Positions 30,631 to 41,385 of a stretch of DNA of 64,000 bases are shown in pieces; the stretch's first letter is position 1, and every line of letters starts with the position of its first letter. A model generated the notes under the pieces. The model saw only the letters and a program-made list of their open reading frames with translations, searched no databases and had not been told where the DNA came from. The stretch lies in NCBI GenBank assembly GCA_000818945.1, contig KN805388.1:20342-84341 (forward strand), written 5' to 3'. The translations under genes were made by a program, and so were the position numbers. Source of the DNA: Schizochytrium sp. CCTCC M209059 (lineage: Eukaryota > Sar > Bigyra > Thraustochytrida > Thraustochytriidae).

Positions 30631-32231
30631 CCCTTCCCTTGGTCGCTCGATGGAGCGTCCGTGCGTCCACGCGCTCGTCCGCGCTCGCTTGGCTTCGACG
30701 GGTGAGCGTCAGAAAATGGCGCCCTTGGCCTGCCTGCAAAGCGCCGCGATGGCTGCGCCTACTTCCCGCGGCCGCAGCAGCAGCAGCAGCAGGCAGGCGC
30801 CGGCGCTTCCGGACGCGCTCGCGCGCCCTCCCCGCGCTTCGCCCGCCCTCCCCGCCGCGCAGCCGGCCTTCTCTCCCGCCCCGCGCAAGCCCGCCCGCCG
30901 CGCGCCGTCCACTCGGCTCTGCCGCGCTGTCGCTGCAGCGCCCTCTCCCTCTCCCTCTCCCTCCCTCTCTCTCCGCGCCCGGCGCCAGGGCGGCGCAAGA
31001 GGGCGCCCCGCCTCTGCGGCAGCCGCGGCGCGCATTGCCTCCACCCCGCGGTACACATGTGCGTCCCCGGGGATGGGGTGTGCGCCGCGGTTTGTGCGCT
31101 TGGCGGCGGGCGGCTCGTGCAGCGCCAGGCTGGGCAGGCAGGGCAGCGCAGGGCGGACAGCACAGCAGCGCAGCGCACGCGCGCGGAGGAGGGAGGCGGC
31201 ACGTAGAGAGGGCGAGAGGGGGCGAGCGCGGGACGGCCGGAGACGGCGTGGAGGTATGGGAAGTAGGGTGGCGGCCGAGGCGGCGGCGCGCGCGCGCTCG
31301 GCTCGGCGCGGCCCACGTGGGCCATTTCCGCCCTCCTTGTTTTCCCCTTCTTCAACTTCCTTTCTTTCTTTCTTTCTTTCTGTTCTTCTCTCATTCTTCC
31401 ACTCTTGCCAGTCACTGTAGTATACTAATAGGCCTAGGCCTAGTACTAAACAGTGGTTACTTTACATTTTTCTTTCTTTAGGTTTCTTTCCTTAAGGGCC
31501 TACCGATGATCACTGTCGGAGTCGGGGAGCGGCGTACTTGCTTGCTATTGCTTGCATCGTATACTTGCTTGCCATCCATCCATGCTCTGCCATGTTTCTC
31601 CCGACGACGGCATGCTGCAGCTGGCTGTGGCTGGCCGACGATCGTCCCTGTCTTGAAAAGTGAGTTGCAGAGTCTAGCTAGGCCTCGCTCGCGACGACGA
31701 TGATTGGAACTCAGTGCACAAAATGAATGGCACGTAGAGAACGCCCACACTTTCGTTCGACCACCTTAGATCACGAGCGAGCGGAAGCATGCACCGCGAG
31801 CACCTGCCTGCCTGCAAGGACCTGCAAGCACTCTCATGCAAGAACAAGCAAATGCAAACGATACACGACCTCCACAGAGGCGCGATCGCGATCATTAGGC
31901 TGGACGTTTCGGCGGGGACCCCCTCGCAGCCCGCCGTGGCCGCTGGCCAGGCCATGCTTTGATTTTCTATCCATCTTTGCCAGGGCTCGGCTTGATCGGC
32001 CTACGTTGTTGACGTGGTTGACGTCCCTGTCGCTCGATATTGCCCAAACCTCCGGATTTTGATTCGCCCAACGGTCTCCCAAGATCGATCGCTCGTCCGC
32101 GCATAATAGATACCCTCTACATATCCCGCACGCACGCGGCCGCAACCCGCAACCCGCAACCCGCCCTCGCTGGCCAGCCTCCGCGCAATCAGGCCGCGTT
32201 CCCGTCGAGCTTATGGGACCAAGAAGACAAG

Positions 32232-32297
32232 GAAGCAAGAAAGCAAAGCAAAGCAAAGCAAAGCAAAGCAAAGGAAAGCAAAGCAAAGCAAAGCAAA
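32232..32297. repeat. (AAAGC)n microsatellite
   Basis: About twelve copies of an AAAGC pentamer with one AAAGG variant. Confidence 0.9.
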
Positions 32298-32640
32298 GCC
32301 GGAAAAGAAAAAGAAAAAACTTTTTCAGGCCCCCCTCCCTGGGGGCGGCGCGCAAGTCTCTGCGCTCGCTGGCGCGAGGCCCGCGGCAGAACTTGCTTTT
32401 GTACCCCCTCTCGGCTCCGACCCAGCCGTCATAATGGGTGAAGGTAGCCGTGAACGGCGGCGGGGTGCGAGTCTGCGCAGAGGCCCGTGCACGTGCTGCA
32501 GAAAGACGTGCGGCGTACCCCCCCACCCTCGCGCGCTCGCGCGCGGGAGCTGCTCGAGCTCGCGCTGCAGAAACAGAATTGAGCGGCGCGCCGGCAGGGA
32601 CGCGCGCGCGAGGCGAGCCCAGGCGCGAAGAGCCCGGGCC

Positions 32641-32700
32641 AGGCGAGGCCAGGCGAGGCCAGGCGAGGCCAGGCGAGGCCAGGCGAGGCCAGGCGAGGCC
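32641..32700. repeat. Six perfect copies of a 10-bp unit (AGGCGAGGCC)
   Basis: An exact decamer tandem repeat, 6 x 10 bp, about 310 bases upstream of the cyclase start codon. Each unit contains GGCGAGGCC, a purine-rich, Sp1-box-like G+C word. Confidence 0.95.
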
Positions 32701-33013
32701 GCGCGGAAAAGGGTCTCGCGCGGAGAGCGAAAGAAGCAGGTAGAGCGGCCGAAGCGCCAGCGCGTGCCGCAAGCAGGTTTTGGGTAAAACACCAACAACT
32801 ACATTTTAGAGGTTTCCTTTGCTTGCGAGGCGAGGCGAGGGCTCGCGCGCGCAGCGCGGCGCGGCGAGGAAAACCAGCGCAGACGCCGGAGCTCTTTCCC
32901 TCCTGACAGTCAGTCAATCAGCCAGTCTGTCAGTAGACAGTCTGTCGGAAAGGAAAGGAAAAGGTCGCGACATAAGACCTGCACACCGACAAAAAGAAGC
33001 AAAGGAAAGCACG

Positions 33014-36000
33014 ATGTTTTCCAAGCTACGCAAGACCGGCGCCGCAGCGCGGAACCGCAGAAGCGTCGGATCGCAAGCATCGGAAAAGTCCCGAGGAATG
33101 GACCCCAAACAGCTCGCCAAACTCGAACACACCTTTGAAAGCCAAGGCGACGATGACTCGACAGACGATGCGAATGTGAAAAGCTTTGTCAGCACCATGT
33201 CGCAGCCGCTCACACAGGGCGAAGTCGCATTCCTCTGCAAGTCGGCACGACTCTACGTACAAAGGTACGCCAACGACGAAGGTCCGCGCGTCAATGCTCG
33301 GCAGGGCGTCGTCCTCTTTGTTGATATCAGCGGATTCACACGCATGGGCATCACGCTGCGGGACAAACTCAGCCCCGTCACCGCCGTCGAGCGCTTCTCA
33401 CGGAACGCAGTCGACATCATCACATCGTGGACAAGCATCGTCGAGCGCTACGGAGGCGACGTCGTCAAATACGCTGGCGATGCCCTCCTGTGCACCTGGC
33501 TCGTCCCCTCCGCCGAGGATCGCAGAGCCGCCGAGTACGCGCGGTTCAAAGCGCAGCGCTTCGCCGAATCAGAAGGCCGCGCCGCGAGCCTTCAGAGCGA
33601 CCCGGAGCAAGCCGCAACCTTGGAACAGCTCATGCGGCTCGCCAATCGCGCGGCCCTCGACATGCTCAAGCATCCGCAAAACGAAAATCTCAAAATTACC
33701 TTGCACGGAGGCATTGGCGTGGGCACCTTGCAAAACATTTTCCTTTGCGACGGCACTGGCAGTCTCCGGTGGAATCTCGTCACCGGTCAGGCCGTCAATG
33801 ACGCCTCTGCGCTCATGGAAATCTCTGGACGCGGCGAAGTCTCCGTCGCCAACGACGCTGCCTTTGCAGAAAACGGCGAGTGCTGGACTATCACTGCTCA
33901 ATCCGTGCACTCAAAGGACGTCATGCACTTTGCGCAAAGCCCAGAGGACTATTCGAGCCTTCGTCCGCAGTCGTTCATGCCAATCTTCTTTGGCGCCTCC
34001 CCCGTCGCCCCGCCAAGCCTTCCCCTGCGCCCCCGCGGCACCCTGGCGCTTCACATTCCCAAGGAAATCAGCGCCTCGCTGGCCCATGCCCGTGCCGCCG
34101 CGGTCTCGGCTGCGGTCGCTGCCGCCGTGCAGCGAGGACCCAGCCTAGACCCGCGCGCCGTGCGCGCCTTCATTCCGCTGTCCCTCAGAGGTCGCATCAA
34201 TCGCTACGCTTTTCAAGGAGGCGAGCTCCGCTGGTGCGCCACCATGTTTGTTTCCATTCCAGATGTCAAGGTTGGCCCCGAGCAGGACGAGGTGGGAGAC
34301 CTCGTCGGTCTCCACAACTTCAATGACATCTTCCTCAACGTGTCTCGTCTCATCCACAACTCGAACGGTGAGGTGCGTGATCTCTTGTATGACGACAAGG
34401 GCATCGTCTTTATTGCGGTCTTTGGCGCTTACCGCCGTCTGGAAAACAGCGAGCTCTGGCTCATGCGCGCAGCTCGAGCAATTCGCCGCCAGATTCCCAA
34501 GTGCGCAATTGGGGCCGCCGCCGGCATGTGCTTCGCCGGTCTTTGCGGGTCAAACCGTCGACACGACTTCATGGTCATGGGCAGCTCAGTCAACGAGGCT
34601 GCCCGCCTCATGGGAGGGGCGGTCAGCCGGAGCAGCGAGACCGAAGGCTGCATCATCGTGGATGACAAAATCCATGATAGCACGGACCGCTATTACGTCT
34701 ACGAAACCTGCATCGTGCACAAAGAAAAGGAGACGTACACGGAAAAATTTGTGGGCAATATCCTCAGGAAGAGGCGCCATAACACGCGTCGCGGAACCCT
34801 GACCGACATGCCTCACTCAACGCAGGTCGGCCGCTCAGTGTGCGAAGGCCTTATTCAGAACTTCGTCGAAATCAACTCGGACTCCTTGGCGCTCATGGCC
34901 ATTGAAGGCGGCCCAGGACTAGGCAAGACAACAATGGCCAACTGGATGCGGAAAACTTTGCAATACCCGCTTCTCTTCACCCATGCCAACGCCGGGACCA
35001 TGGACGAGCCTTTTGCTGCCTTACGTCGCCTTGTTGAGCGGGCCCTCGAAATCAATCGAGACATGGAAAACTCTGGCGATCTCTTCGCACGCCTCGATGA
35101 GATCGAAGCCAACTTTGGTATATCCAGAGAGCGACTCGCTTTCCTCCTTCCCTTTGTCGCACGAGCGATCGGGGTAGAGGATGAAGCGGACGCTGCCGAA
35201 GGCGACGCCGCCGCCGCCAACAACGCCAAGGCGAAGCCCAGGGGCACGCTGCGGCGCACATCGAGCTGGGCAAGCTTCTCCAGTCTTCAGAGCAACAACA
35301 ATATTGACATGGAGGACCTGCATCGCGTTTACGAGCTCTTGTTGGATGTATTTCGCATCATGCGAGGCGAAGAAAAAACCCTGCTCGTCATCATCGAGGA
35401 CGCCGTATGGCTCGACCCGGCCTCGCGGCGTCTTCTTCTGGAAATGTGCGAGCGCAAGGACGAGACCGGCAGCCTGGTTCTCGCCATGACCTTTCGCTCG
35501 GACTCTGATGCGGACAAAGTCTCTGGCGAGTGGCAGGCTTGCGTCGCTGAAATGTGCAAGGCTGTGGGTAAACAGACCAAGATCAAACTCGAACCGTTTT
35601 CGCGGGATGCAACTCGGGCGCTTATCACGCAGATCCTTGAACAGCGCGGCCTCGAACCCAGCGTCGGGCCCTTGCGGCGCGCCTCGGTCTTCATGATGAA
35701 GTCCAATTCCCCCTCCACGAGCAAAATCTTTAGCATTCACGATGACGTCGCCGATTTGGTGTACCGTAAGACCGAGGGCAACCCAGGTGCCATTGTGGAA
35801 AAAACAAACATGCTTTTTGACAAGGCTTGTGTGACGATGAACAAAAACCGTGAGGTTGTCTTTAGCTCTGAAAAGAAGCGCGAACTCGCGGAGCAGAGCT
35901 CGGCCCAATCTGTGCTAGAGCTCTTTCTCGACCGCTTTGATCAGCTCGATGAGGAGGAGCAGGCGGTTATTAAGGTCGCGGCCTGCATTGGAATGGCGCA

Positions 36001-36355
36001 AGGTCATTCGGATGCCATTCAATTTGATTCCAAGGTTGTGCGCCGAATTTTCGAAGTGGAGGCTCGCAGCAATCCTCGACGCGCGCTCGGAAGGCAGCAA
36101 ATCGAACTCATCCTTACGGAGCTTGCAAAAAAGGGATTTTTGCAACATAAGGAAGAAGCAAGATCGCGCAAGTCGAAGCGACGAATGTGGGAATTCGTAT
36201 CGCCTTCAGCTTTGCGAGCCGTCTTGGACATCGTTCCTCATGACCGTCGTCGTAAAATTCAGATGCTTGTCGAAAAGAACGAGCGCACGACATACCCTTA
36301 TGAGCCAATCCCATACGACCTCGTCGAACGCCTCGATGCAGCTGGTCTTTCCTAA
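33014..36355 (+). CDS. Soluble-type (ADCY10-like) adenylyl cyclase with two cyclase domains and an AAA/STAND ATPase
   Basis: A 1113-residue protein that would make cAMP from ATP. Cyclase domain 1 (~90-260) has GVVLFVDISGFTRMG with metal Asp ~104 and GGDVVKYAGDALL with the second metal Asp ~156. Domain 2 (~395-575) keeps the fold (FVSIPDVK...GIVFIAVFGAYRRL, then CGSNRRHDFMVMGSSVNEAARLM) but lacks the paired Asp, as in ADCY10 where C2 helps bind substrate and bicarbonate. The ATPase module has Walker A GGPGLGKTT at ~632 and Walker B-like LLVIIEDAVWLD at ~790. No membrane span is seen. Animal ADCY10 is ~1600 residues; this one ends soon after the ATPase and its helical region. The ATG at 33014 (MFSKLRKTGAA) is chosen; upstream open codons are repeats. 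Convergent with the GPCR gene. Confidence 0.88.
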   Translation: MFSKLRKTGAAARNRRSVGSQASEKSRGMDPKQLAKLEHTFESQGDDDSTDDANVKSFVSTMSQPLTQGEVAFLCKSARLYVQRYANDEGPRVNARQGVVLFVDISGFTRMGITLRDKLSPVTAVERFSRNAVDIITSWTSIVERYGGDVVKYAGDALLCTWLVPSAEDRRAAEYARFKAQRFAESEGRAASLQSDPEQAATLEQLMRLANRAALDMLKHPQNENLKITLHGGIGVGTLQNIFLCDGTGSLRWNLVTGQAVNDASALMEISGRGEVSVANDAAFAENGECWTITAQSVHSKDVMHFAQSPEDYSSLRPQSFMPIFFGASPVAPPSLPLRPRGTLALHIPKEISASLAHARAAAVSAAVAAAVQRGPSLDPRAVRAFIPLSLRGRINRYAFQGGELRWCATMFVSIPDVKVGPEQDEVGDLVGLHNFNDIFLNVSRLIHNSNGEVRDLLYDDKGIVFIAVFGAYRRLENSELWLMRAARAIRRQIPKCAIGAAAGMCFAGLCGSNRRHDFMVMGSSVNEAARLMGGAVSRSSETEGCIIVDDKIHDSTDRYYVYETCIVHKEKETYTEKFVGNILRKRRHNTRRGTLTDMPHSTQVGRSVCEGLIQNFVEINSDSLALMAIEGGPGLGKTTMANWMRKTLQYPLLFTHANAGTMDEPFAALRRLVERALEINRDMENSGDLFARLDEIEANFGISRERLAFLLPFVARAIGVEDEADAAEGDAAAANNAKAKPRGTLRRTSSWASFSSLQSNNNIDMEDLHRVYELLLDVFRIMRGEEKTLLVIIEDAVWLDPASRRLLLEMCERKDETGSLVLAMTFRSDSDADKVSGEWQACVAEMCKAVGKQTKIKLEPFSRDATRALITQILEQRGLEPSVGPLRRASVFMMKSNSPSTSKIFSIHDDVADLVYRKTEGNPGAIVEKTNMLFDKACVTMNKNREVVFSSEKKRELAEQSSAQSVLELFLDRFDQLDEEEQAVIKVAACIGMAQGHSDAIQFDSKVVRRIFEVEARSNPRRALGRQQIELILTELAKKGFLQHKEEARSRKSKRRMWEFVSPSALRAVLDIVPHDRRRKIQMLVEKNERTTYPYEPIPYDLVERLDAAGLS

Positions 36356-36627
36356 AAATCGGAGTTTTCAAGCGAAATGCGCGGCTGGGCGCACCACATC
36401 TATTTCCAATCTCCCCGCATTGTCTAAGTCTCCTGGGGTTGGTTTTCTTCCCCTTTCTCTCCCCTTTGCCGGGGATGATTATTGATTGAACAGTATAGTT
36501 ACGCTGATTATATACTCACGTCCCTTTTGGGGGTGCGATTTGAGGCACGATGAGGAAAAGTAAGCTGAGTGCACGTGCCTCTTGGTCTTTTCCCGGGCTT
36601 ATTCTAGCAAGAGTGCTTAACCCGGGC

Positions 36628-39525
36628 TTAGGCAAGGTCCATGCTGAGGCTCTTCGACAGCTCGGCCTCATTCCCCGCACTTGCAGCAGCGACGCGGGCG
36701 CCGGAAGCACTTGCGTTCTTGGGGTCACGTTTCTTGTTTCCTTCGTCATCTTCATCGTCTTCGTCCTCGTCGTCGCCATCATTCTCCTCGACGGAAAGAC
36801 CCGTGTCTCCTCCCGTCGTCATTGGGCCTTCTCCCGGGAGGGTAGCGGCGCGCGAGCGTGACTTTTTCGTTGCTGGTGGAAGCGCAGTGAGATCGTCCAT
36901 GGTTCGCATATCCTGCGTGATATCGCCCGTCAAGTTGGTCATGTCGCCCGTCTGTGTGCCCGTGCGTGGCGCCGTCGTGGCTCCTGGAGCCGACGTCTGC
37001 CGGGACCCGCTGCCAATTTTTTTCTTCACCGCACGAGACACGCTTGCGAACTCGGGGGCCGTCACAAAGTACACCTTGGGGCCGATCACGAGCAAGATGA
37101 GAATCAACGAGGTGAAGACCAGCGTTGAAGAAATGAGAAAGGTCTGCGACTTGACCTCAAGCGGCAGTCCCGCAACGAGAATCATCGTCAGGAAAATGAT
37201 CATCGTCGTAACGTAGCTCGCCATCATGATACTGCGACTCTCCATGTACTTTGCATCACTATTGCGGCCCTGGTACGAAAGAAAAGTAGTGTAAAGCAAA
37301 ATCAAGACCACATAGACGACCCCAAGGACGGGAAAAACAATGTACTCGTTGTGGCTATCTGCGTTGCTCCCTCCAAAATAGACGCACACATTGGAGCTAA
37401 AGGTCACATGCAGGCCTGGAATCTGGTACAGGTGCACATCGGCACTTGTCAGCGATGCCTCCATGGCCTGCGGCGCGTCCACCGCAAACCACACAATCAG
37501 CAGCAATGTCATACCGAACATGATACCCATCAAAATTTTGAACATGAAGAAGGCCGAGATGGAGATGCGACGCATTGTCGAGTTGTTCCAAATCCGCCAG
37601 ATACGGTACACCTTGACTGTGAGCGATCCGACCAAGAGCGTGAGACTTAGCGCCAAGTTGGCAATTCGAGTACGGCACTTGTTGGTTTGATTCGGTCCGA
37701 GGAACGACATGGCAGCCACGTTGCACCAAATGCCCGCAAAGCACATGAGCACCAGGAACTCGCGCTGCCCAGCCTTCATGGCCACGCTAGAATAGTGACG
37801 GAGGACAACAAAGAGAAAGATGTAGCAAATGATGGCGCCGATGCTCGAAAGCGAAATCAGAATCCGGCCTATCAGAGACTTGTACGGCACGTACGGACAT
37901 TGCAAAGATCCTTCTGTAGGGAGTTCGATCTGGGCGAACGTGTTGTCGCAAGCGCATGGCTCGTTCGGGTCAGGGCATTGTCTCCCTTCGCGGTCTGCCC
38001 AAAAGTAAATGACCTCACGAGAGTCGTCTTCGCAAGCGGTTGCTACCGCTTGCACAAAGTCAACCATTGTGCAGTTTTTTAGTTCTGCGCCAAAAATGAG
38101 CGAAGACGTGAGCTCGCCCGTTTTTTCAGCGGGCGGGTAGAGATTTCGCATGCTCAGCTCGATGTTCGTCTCATCCTCATCGAGAATCGTAATGTCAGCC
38201 TGCACGAGAGTCATCTCATACTCGGCTTGGCCATTTGCATTAAACTTGATGGTGCCGCCGGGAATGATGCTGTTTGTAAAGGAGGTTTTCTGCATGTAGC
38301 TTCGAACAGACTTTGTTGATGCCGAGTTCGCGTTCTCCAGACTTTGTACGAGAACGCGTGCCGACTCGTACGCGAGTGCTGCGTACCATTCGACTGCGAG
38401 CTGGTTTTCGGGCAGCGTAAACATGGAGGTCGAAGCTGCGTCGCCACTTGTCGAGCTGGCGTCCTCCTCGAAAGCCTCGTCGGCCCAGGCGTACGCCTCG
38501 AAGATTCTCCATCGCTGGGCCCAGTTGCGCGAGATTTCAGGCTTTTGGGACACGCTCCACCACAAAGCCGCCACGAGATCTTGCACAAAAGCTGGGTGTT
38601 CGAGCTTATGGATGTCCTCAATGTCCACGCCTCTCGCCCCGAATGTTGCAAAATCGAACTTGACGTTCGTTGTGGAAAAGGTGTCGAGCAGCAAGCGGAA
38701 CTCGGTCGAGTGGGCGTCTGCCATGAGGGCGTGGCAGCGCGAAGAATCCCGAGTCGTATTGCGGGCAATCTCCATATCCGTTTCGAGGTGCAAAAAGACG
38801 TCCTCGTCCGTGGTGTCGATCGGGTATGGAAAATTGGTCGCGTAGTATAAGTGAAAGTAATCTGGATACAAAAGAGTGTAGCGCGATACCTCTTCGCGAA
38901 AAGCATCACCGTGCGTCCCGTTTTCCCACACGAGTGCAATATCACACGGCTTGGCGAGGACACCATTGTCCATCGAGGTCTTCATGAATTCAAGGACAGT
39001 GTCCGTGAGGAACTCGACTGGAGATAGCAGGCCAAACGCCCACTTGCCGTCATTCTTTCCATAAAGCGGATTTTCCGAGCTCGTTTCGTACATGGCCGCA
39101 GTTGCGCCGCCGCCGTTCACATAGGGCACGTTGTGCTTGTTGGCAACTTCGATTTGGGTTGCGATACGGGTGGAGCTGTAGCCGCCGAGCACAAAGACGT
39201 CGTCATCCCACTTGAGGATCTCCGTCAAGTTTCCATCCAAATTTGCAGCTCCTTTCTCCGCATCCGATTCGCTGTCAACGAGGACCAGCCGGGTGCTGTC
39301 CAGATTTAATGTCTCCCCATCCCATTTTACCTCGTGGCCAATCTCGTCAAAGTACATTGCGTATCCGTGCTTGTAGTATGACCCAAAGTGGCTCGCTGAC
39401 CCTGTCAGCGGCAGAACCTGCACAATGTGCAAGGCTTCGATTTCGGGCGCTTGGTTCGACGCCAGGAGCAGGGCCAGAGCCGTCATGGCCATTTTAGGGC
39501 CTGCCTTGCATCCTTGCGCAGCCAT
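36628..39525 (-). CDS. Class C G-protein-coupled receptor (GABA-B-receptor-like)
   Basis: A 965-residue receptor. A hydrophobic N-terminus (MAMTALALLLASN) is a likely signal peptide. Residues ~35-450 form a periplasmic-binding-protein/ANF-receptor-type Venus-flytrap domain (HIVQVLPLTGSASHFGSYYKHGYAMYFDEI, VFVLGGYSSTRIATQIEVANKHNVPYVNGGG). A short Cys-containing linker (DPNEPCACDNTF) follows, then seven hydrophobic segments from ~547 to ~820, beginning SLIGRILISLSSIGAIICYIFLFVVL. The third-loop to TM6 pattern (YMESRSIMMASYVTTMIIFLT) matches GABA-B-type receptors. The cytosolic tail (~145 residues) is Thr/Ser-rich with a GTTTAP/GTQTGDMT stretch and an acidic run. The Cys-rich domain of mGluRs is absent, as in GABA-B receptors. 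The ATG at 39525 is the first in frame. Ligand unknown (amino-acid-like by family). Confidence 0.88.
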   Translation of the reverse strand: MAAQGCKAGPKMAMTALALLLASNQAPEIEALHIVQVLPLTGSASHFGSYYKHGYAMYFDEIGHEVKWDGETLNLDSTRLVLVDSESDAEKGAANLDGNLTEILKWDDDVFVLGGYSSTRIATQIEVANKHNVPYVNGGGATAAMYETSSENPLYGKNDGKWAFGLLSPVEFLTDTVLEFMKTSMDNGVLAKPCDIALVWENGTHGDAFREEVSRYTLLYPDYFHLYYATNFPYPIDTTDEDVFLHLETDMEIARNTTRDSSRCHALMADAHSTEFRLLLDTFSTTNVKFDFATFGARGVDIEDIHKLEHPAFVQDLVAALWWSVSQKPEISRNWAQRWRIFEAYAWADEAFEEDASSTSGDAASTSMFTLPENQLAVEWYAALAYESARVLVQSLENANSASTKSVRSYMQKTSFTNSIIPGGTIKFNANGQAEYEMTLVQADITILDEDETNIELSMRNLYPPAEKTGELTSSLIFGAELKNCTMVDFVQAVATACEDDSREVIYFWADREGRQCPDPNEPCACDNTFAQIELPTEGSLQCPYVPYKSLIGRILISLSSIGAIICYIFLFVVLRHYSSVAMKAGQREFLVLMCFAGIWCNVAAMSFLGPNQTNKCRTRIANLALSLTLLVGSLTVKVYRIWRIWNNSTMRRISISAFFMFKILMGIMFGMTLLLIVWFAVDAPQAMEASLTSADVHLYQIPGLHVTFSSNVCVYFGGSNADSHNEYIVFPVLGVVYVVLILLYTTFLSYQGRNSDAKYMESRSIMMASYVTTMIIFLTMILVAGLPLEVKSQTFLISSTLVFTSLILILLVIGPKVYFVTAPEFASVSRAVKKKIGSGSRQTSAPGATTAPRTGTQTGDMTNLTGDITQDMRTMDDLTALPPATKKSRSRAATLPGEGPMTTGGDTGLSVEENDGDDEDEDDEDDEGNKKRDPKNASASGARVAAASAGNEAELSKSLSMDLA

Positions 39526-41290
39526 TATAGCACCTTATTCAAACTGAACCTGCGCGGTGCCTCCTTCTGCCGCCAGTCACAGATAGGCCTTGGTGTGATC
39601 CCTTTTTGCTGCAAGTTCATCACGCCTTCGTCAGCGCACGCGATTCGGCACGAGACAGAGTCCACTGTCGCTGTTAGCCTCCGTGTTGTATCCATCTATC
39701 TTTGGCGGCCAGTCGCTTGCTGCTTCTGCTCGCAGTGCTGGCCCAAAGGCGGACCATCCCAAGGCGAGGCGCATTTTCTCAGTGTTTTTATTGCGCCACC
39801 TTTTCACGTGGTGTCAACTCGAAGCGACCTGCCTCGAGCAAGCACAGCGATCCAATACGCCCTGCTACTGCCGCTGCCGCTGCCGCTGCCGCTGCTGCTG
39901 CTGCTGCTGCCTGCGCCGCCTTCTATTTCTTCGTCCCGCGATCGACTGCCGGGGCGCAGTCGCGCTCCTTCGACCTTCCTTGCTCGATCGATCGCAGCGA
40001 TGGGCCCAGCCAGAGTCTGTGGTGGGCAGAAAAGAAGAGTCCCAAATTGCCAAACTTGGGACTACGCCCGGTCCCGGCTCCCGGCCGCCAAGAGCGGCCT
40101 CGGCGCTTTCGGCCGCTCCAGACGAGCACAGCGCCGGCAAGCGGCACCGGCACTGACAGTGACGGGCGAGTCCCTGCTGCTCGCTGTCTCCTCCTTCTCC
40201 CCCTCCTCGACTCGAGCTTCAGGCGCGGTCTTGTGGATGCTCATTTTGGATTGACTGTGAGCTCTGCGGCAAGGGAGGGCCAGATTCGGGCCATGCATGA
40301 ACGAACAGATGAACGGGTAAGTGAATGCAAGGGATGCGGCACACAAGTCCGAGTGTTCCACTTGCCAGCCCGATCTTTTATTCGTTCGTTCAACTCGAGC
40401 TACACCTTTGCTCGAGTTTTTGTGGGCGAGGCGGGCGGAAAAATCAGGGGGAGGGATGAGCCCTCGGCATCCCATTTCGTGCCAGACATCGCCCACGTCT
40501 GCGTCCGCGTCCGCGTCCGCATCCGTGTCCGCGTCCGCGTCCACGTCCATGTCCACATTCTTGTTGTTCGGGCTTGGGCCAAGCAGAGAAGAGTGAAGCA
40601 GAGCTTAGTCGAGCAGAGTTAAGCAGGGCTGACCGGCACGAGCAGAGCTGGCTAGCCATGGTGGCAAGAAGGTCTACAATGGCCACCGTCGTGACAATCA
40701 TTGTCTTTTTTTTACCGACTCTAAGCTCCAACGTTTCTGCGTCACGTTGTCGATGCTCGCTCGGCCTTGCGTCGTAGGACTTGGACACCTGCCATTGCCG
40801 CTGCCAGTACACCCGCCCACCCTCCTCCCGTTGTCGTCGTTGCTGCTGCTGCAGCCATTGCTGCCTGTCTACCAGCCTGCCCCGCGCATGAATGAACCCA
40901 ATCCCACTGTGACTCTTTTTCCACCAAACTTGCGCGCGCACCGCAATCTTCTGCTCGAGCAAGCTTTCCAGCACGCTTTCCAGCACGCTTTCCAGCACGC
41001 TTGATGCGACCCCTCCTCCCCCTCCTCCCCCTCTCCCCGTCTCCGCTCCGCTCCGCTCCGCTCCGCTCCGCACAGCCGCGAGGCATGCGCGACAGCGTGT
41101 GCGCCCTGCCCTGAAGAAGAGACGCGCCGGGTCAACTTTTACCCCGGCCTCGCCTTGCTTGCTTCCTTGCTTGCTTTCCTTGCTTGCTTTCCTTGCTTTT
41201 TTCTCTTGCTTTTTTCTCTTGCTCTTTTTGTCTCTTGCTCTTTTCTCTTGCTTGCTTCTCTGCCTCGAAAGCCGCGGTGGTTAGGTCAGG
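39526..41290. other. Repeat-rich spacer upstream of the SANT gene
   Basis: 1.77 kb without a recognisable gene. It contains a CTG/CCG run near 39860-39910, degenerate GTCCGC hexamers at 40493-40556, three copies of a 12-bp unit (GCTTTCCAGCAC) at about 40962-41002, GCTCC pentamers at 41042-41072 and CTTGCTT-type pyrimidine repeats at 41155-41270. Long frames here are low-complexity and overlap one another. The missing 5' end of the SANT gene may begin in this stretch or inside the gap. Confidence 0.5.
40962..41002. repeat. Three copies of a 12-bp tandem unit
   Basis: The unit GCTTTCCAGCAC repeats three times in a row, followed by a partial copy. Confidence 0.9.
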
Positions 41291-41384
41291 NNNNNNNNNN
41301 NNNNNNNNNNNNNNNNNNNNNNNNNNNNNNNNNNNNNNNNNNNNNNNNNNNNNNNNNNNNNNNNNNNNNNNNNNNNNNNNNNNN
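41291..41384. other. Assembly gap (94 N)
   Basis: A run of 94 N interrupts the 5' part of the SANT-domain gene. The true missing length cannot be known from this sequence. It is flanked on the left by pyrimidine-rich repeats and on the right by coding DNA. Confidence 1.
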
Positions 41385-41385
41385 C

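Larger units (their letters stand above)
30478..33013. other. 2.5-kb repeat-rich spacer without a recognisable gene
   Basis: Between the phosphotransferase start codon and the adenylyl cyclase start codon. 30640-31320 is extremely G+C-rich; two long + strand frames there are Arg/Ala/Pro/Ser low complexity and mutually overlapping, so I do not call them. 31418-31450 contains the perfect palindrome TAGGCCTAGGCCTA. Several tandem repeats (listed separately) fill 30531-30630 and 32232-32700. The last part should hold the cyclase promoter and leader. Confidence 0.5.

Noticed and set aside
30639..31481. Two long overlapping + strand frames (280 and 256 codons)
   Set aside because: Both are Arg/Ala/Pro/Ser low complexity in very G+C-rich DNA, overlap each other and show no domain.
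32040..32798. Several minus- and plus-strand frames over the AAAGC and decamer repeats
   Set aside because: They translate tandem repeats and contain no domain.
39702..40622. A 306-codon + strand frame
   Set aside because: Low-complexity repeats and no motif; competing frames of similar length overlap it.
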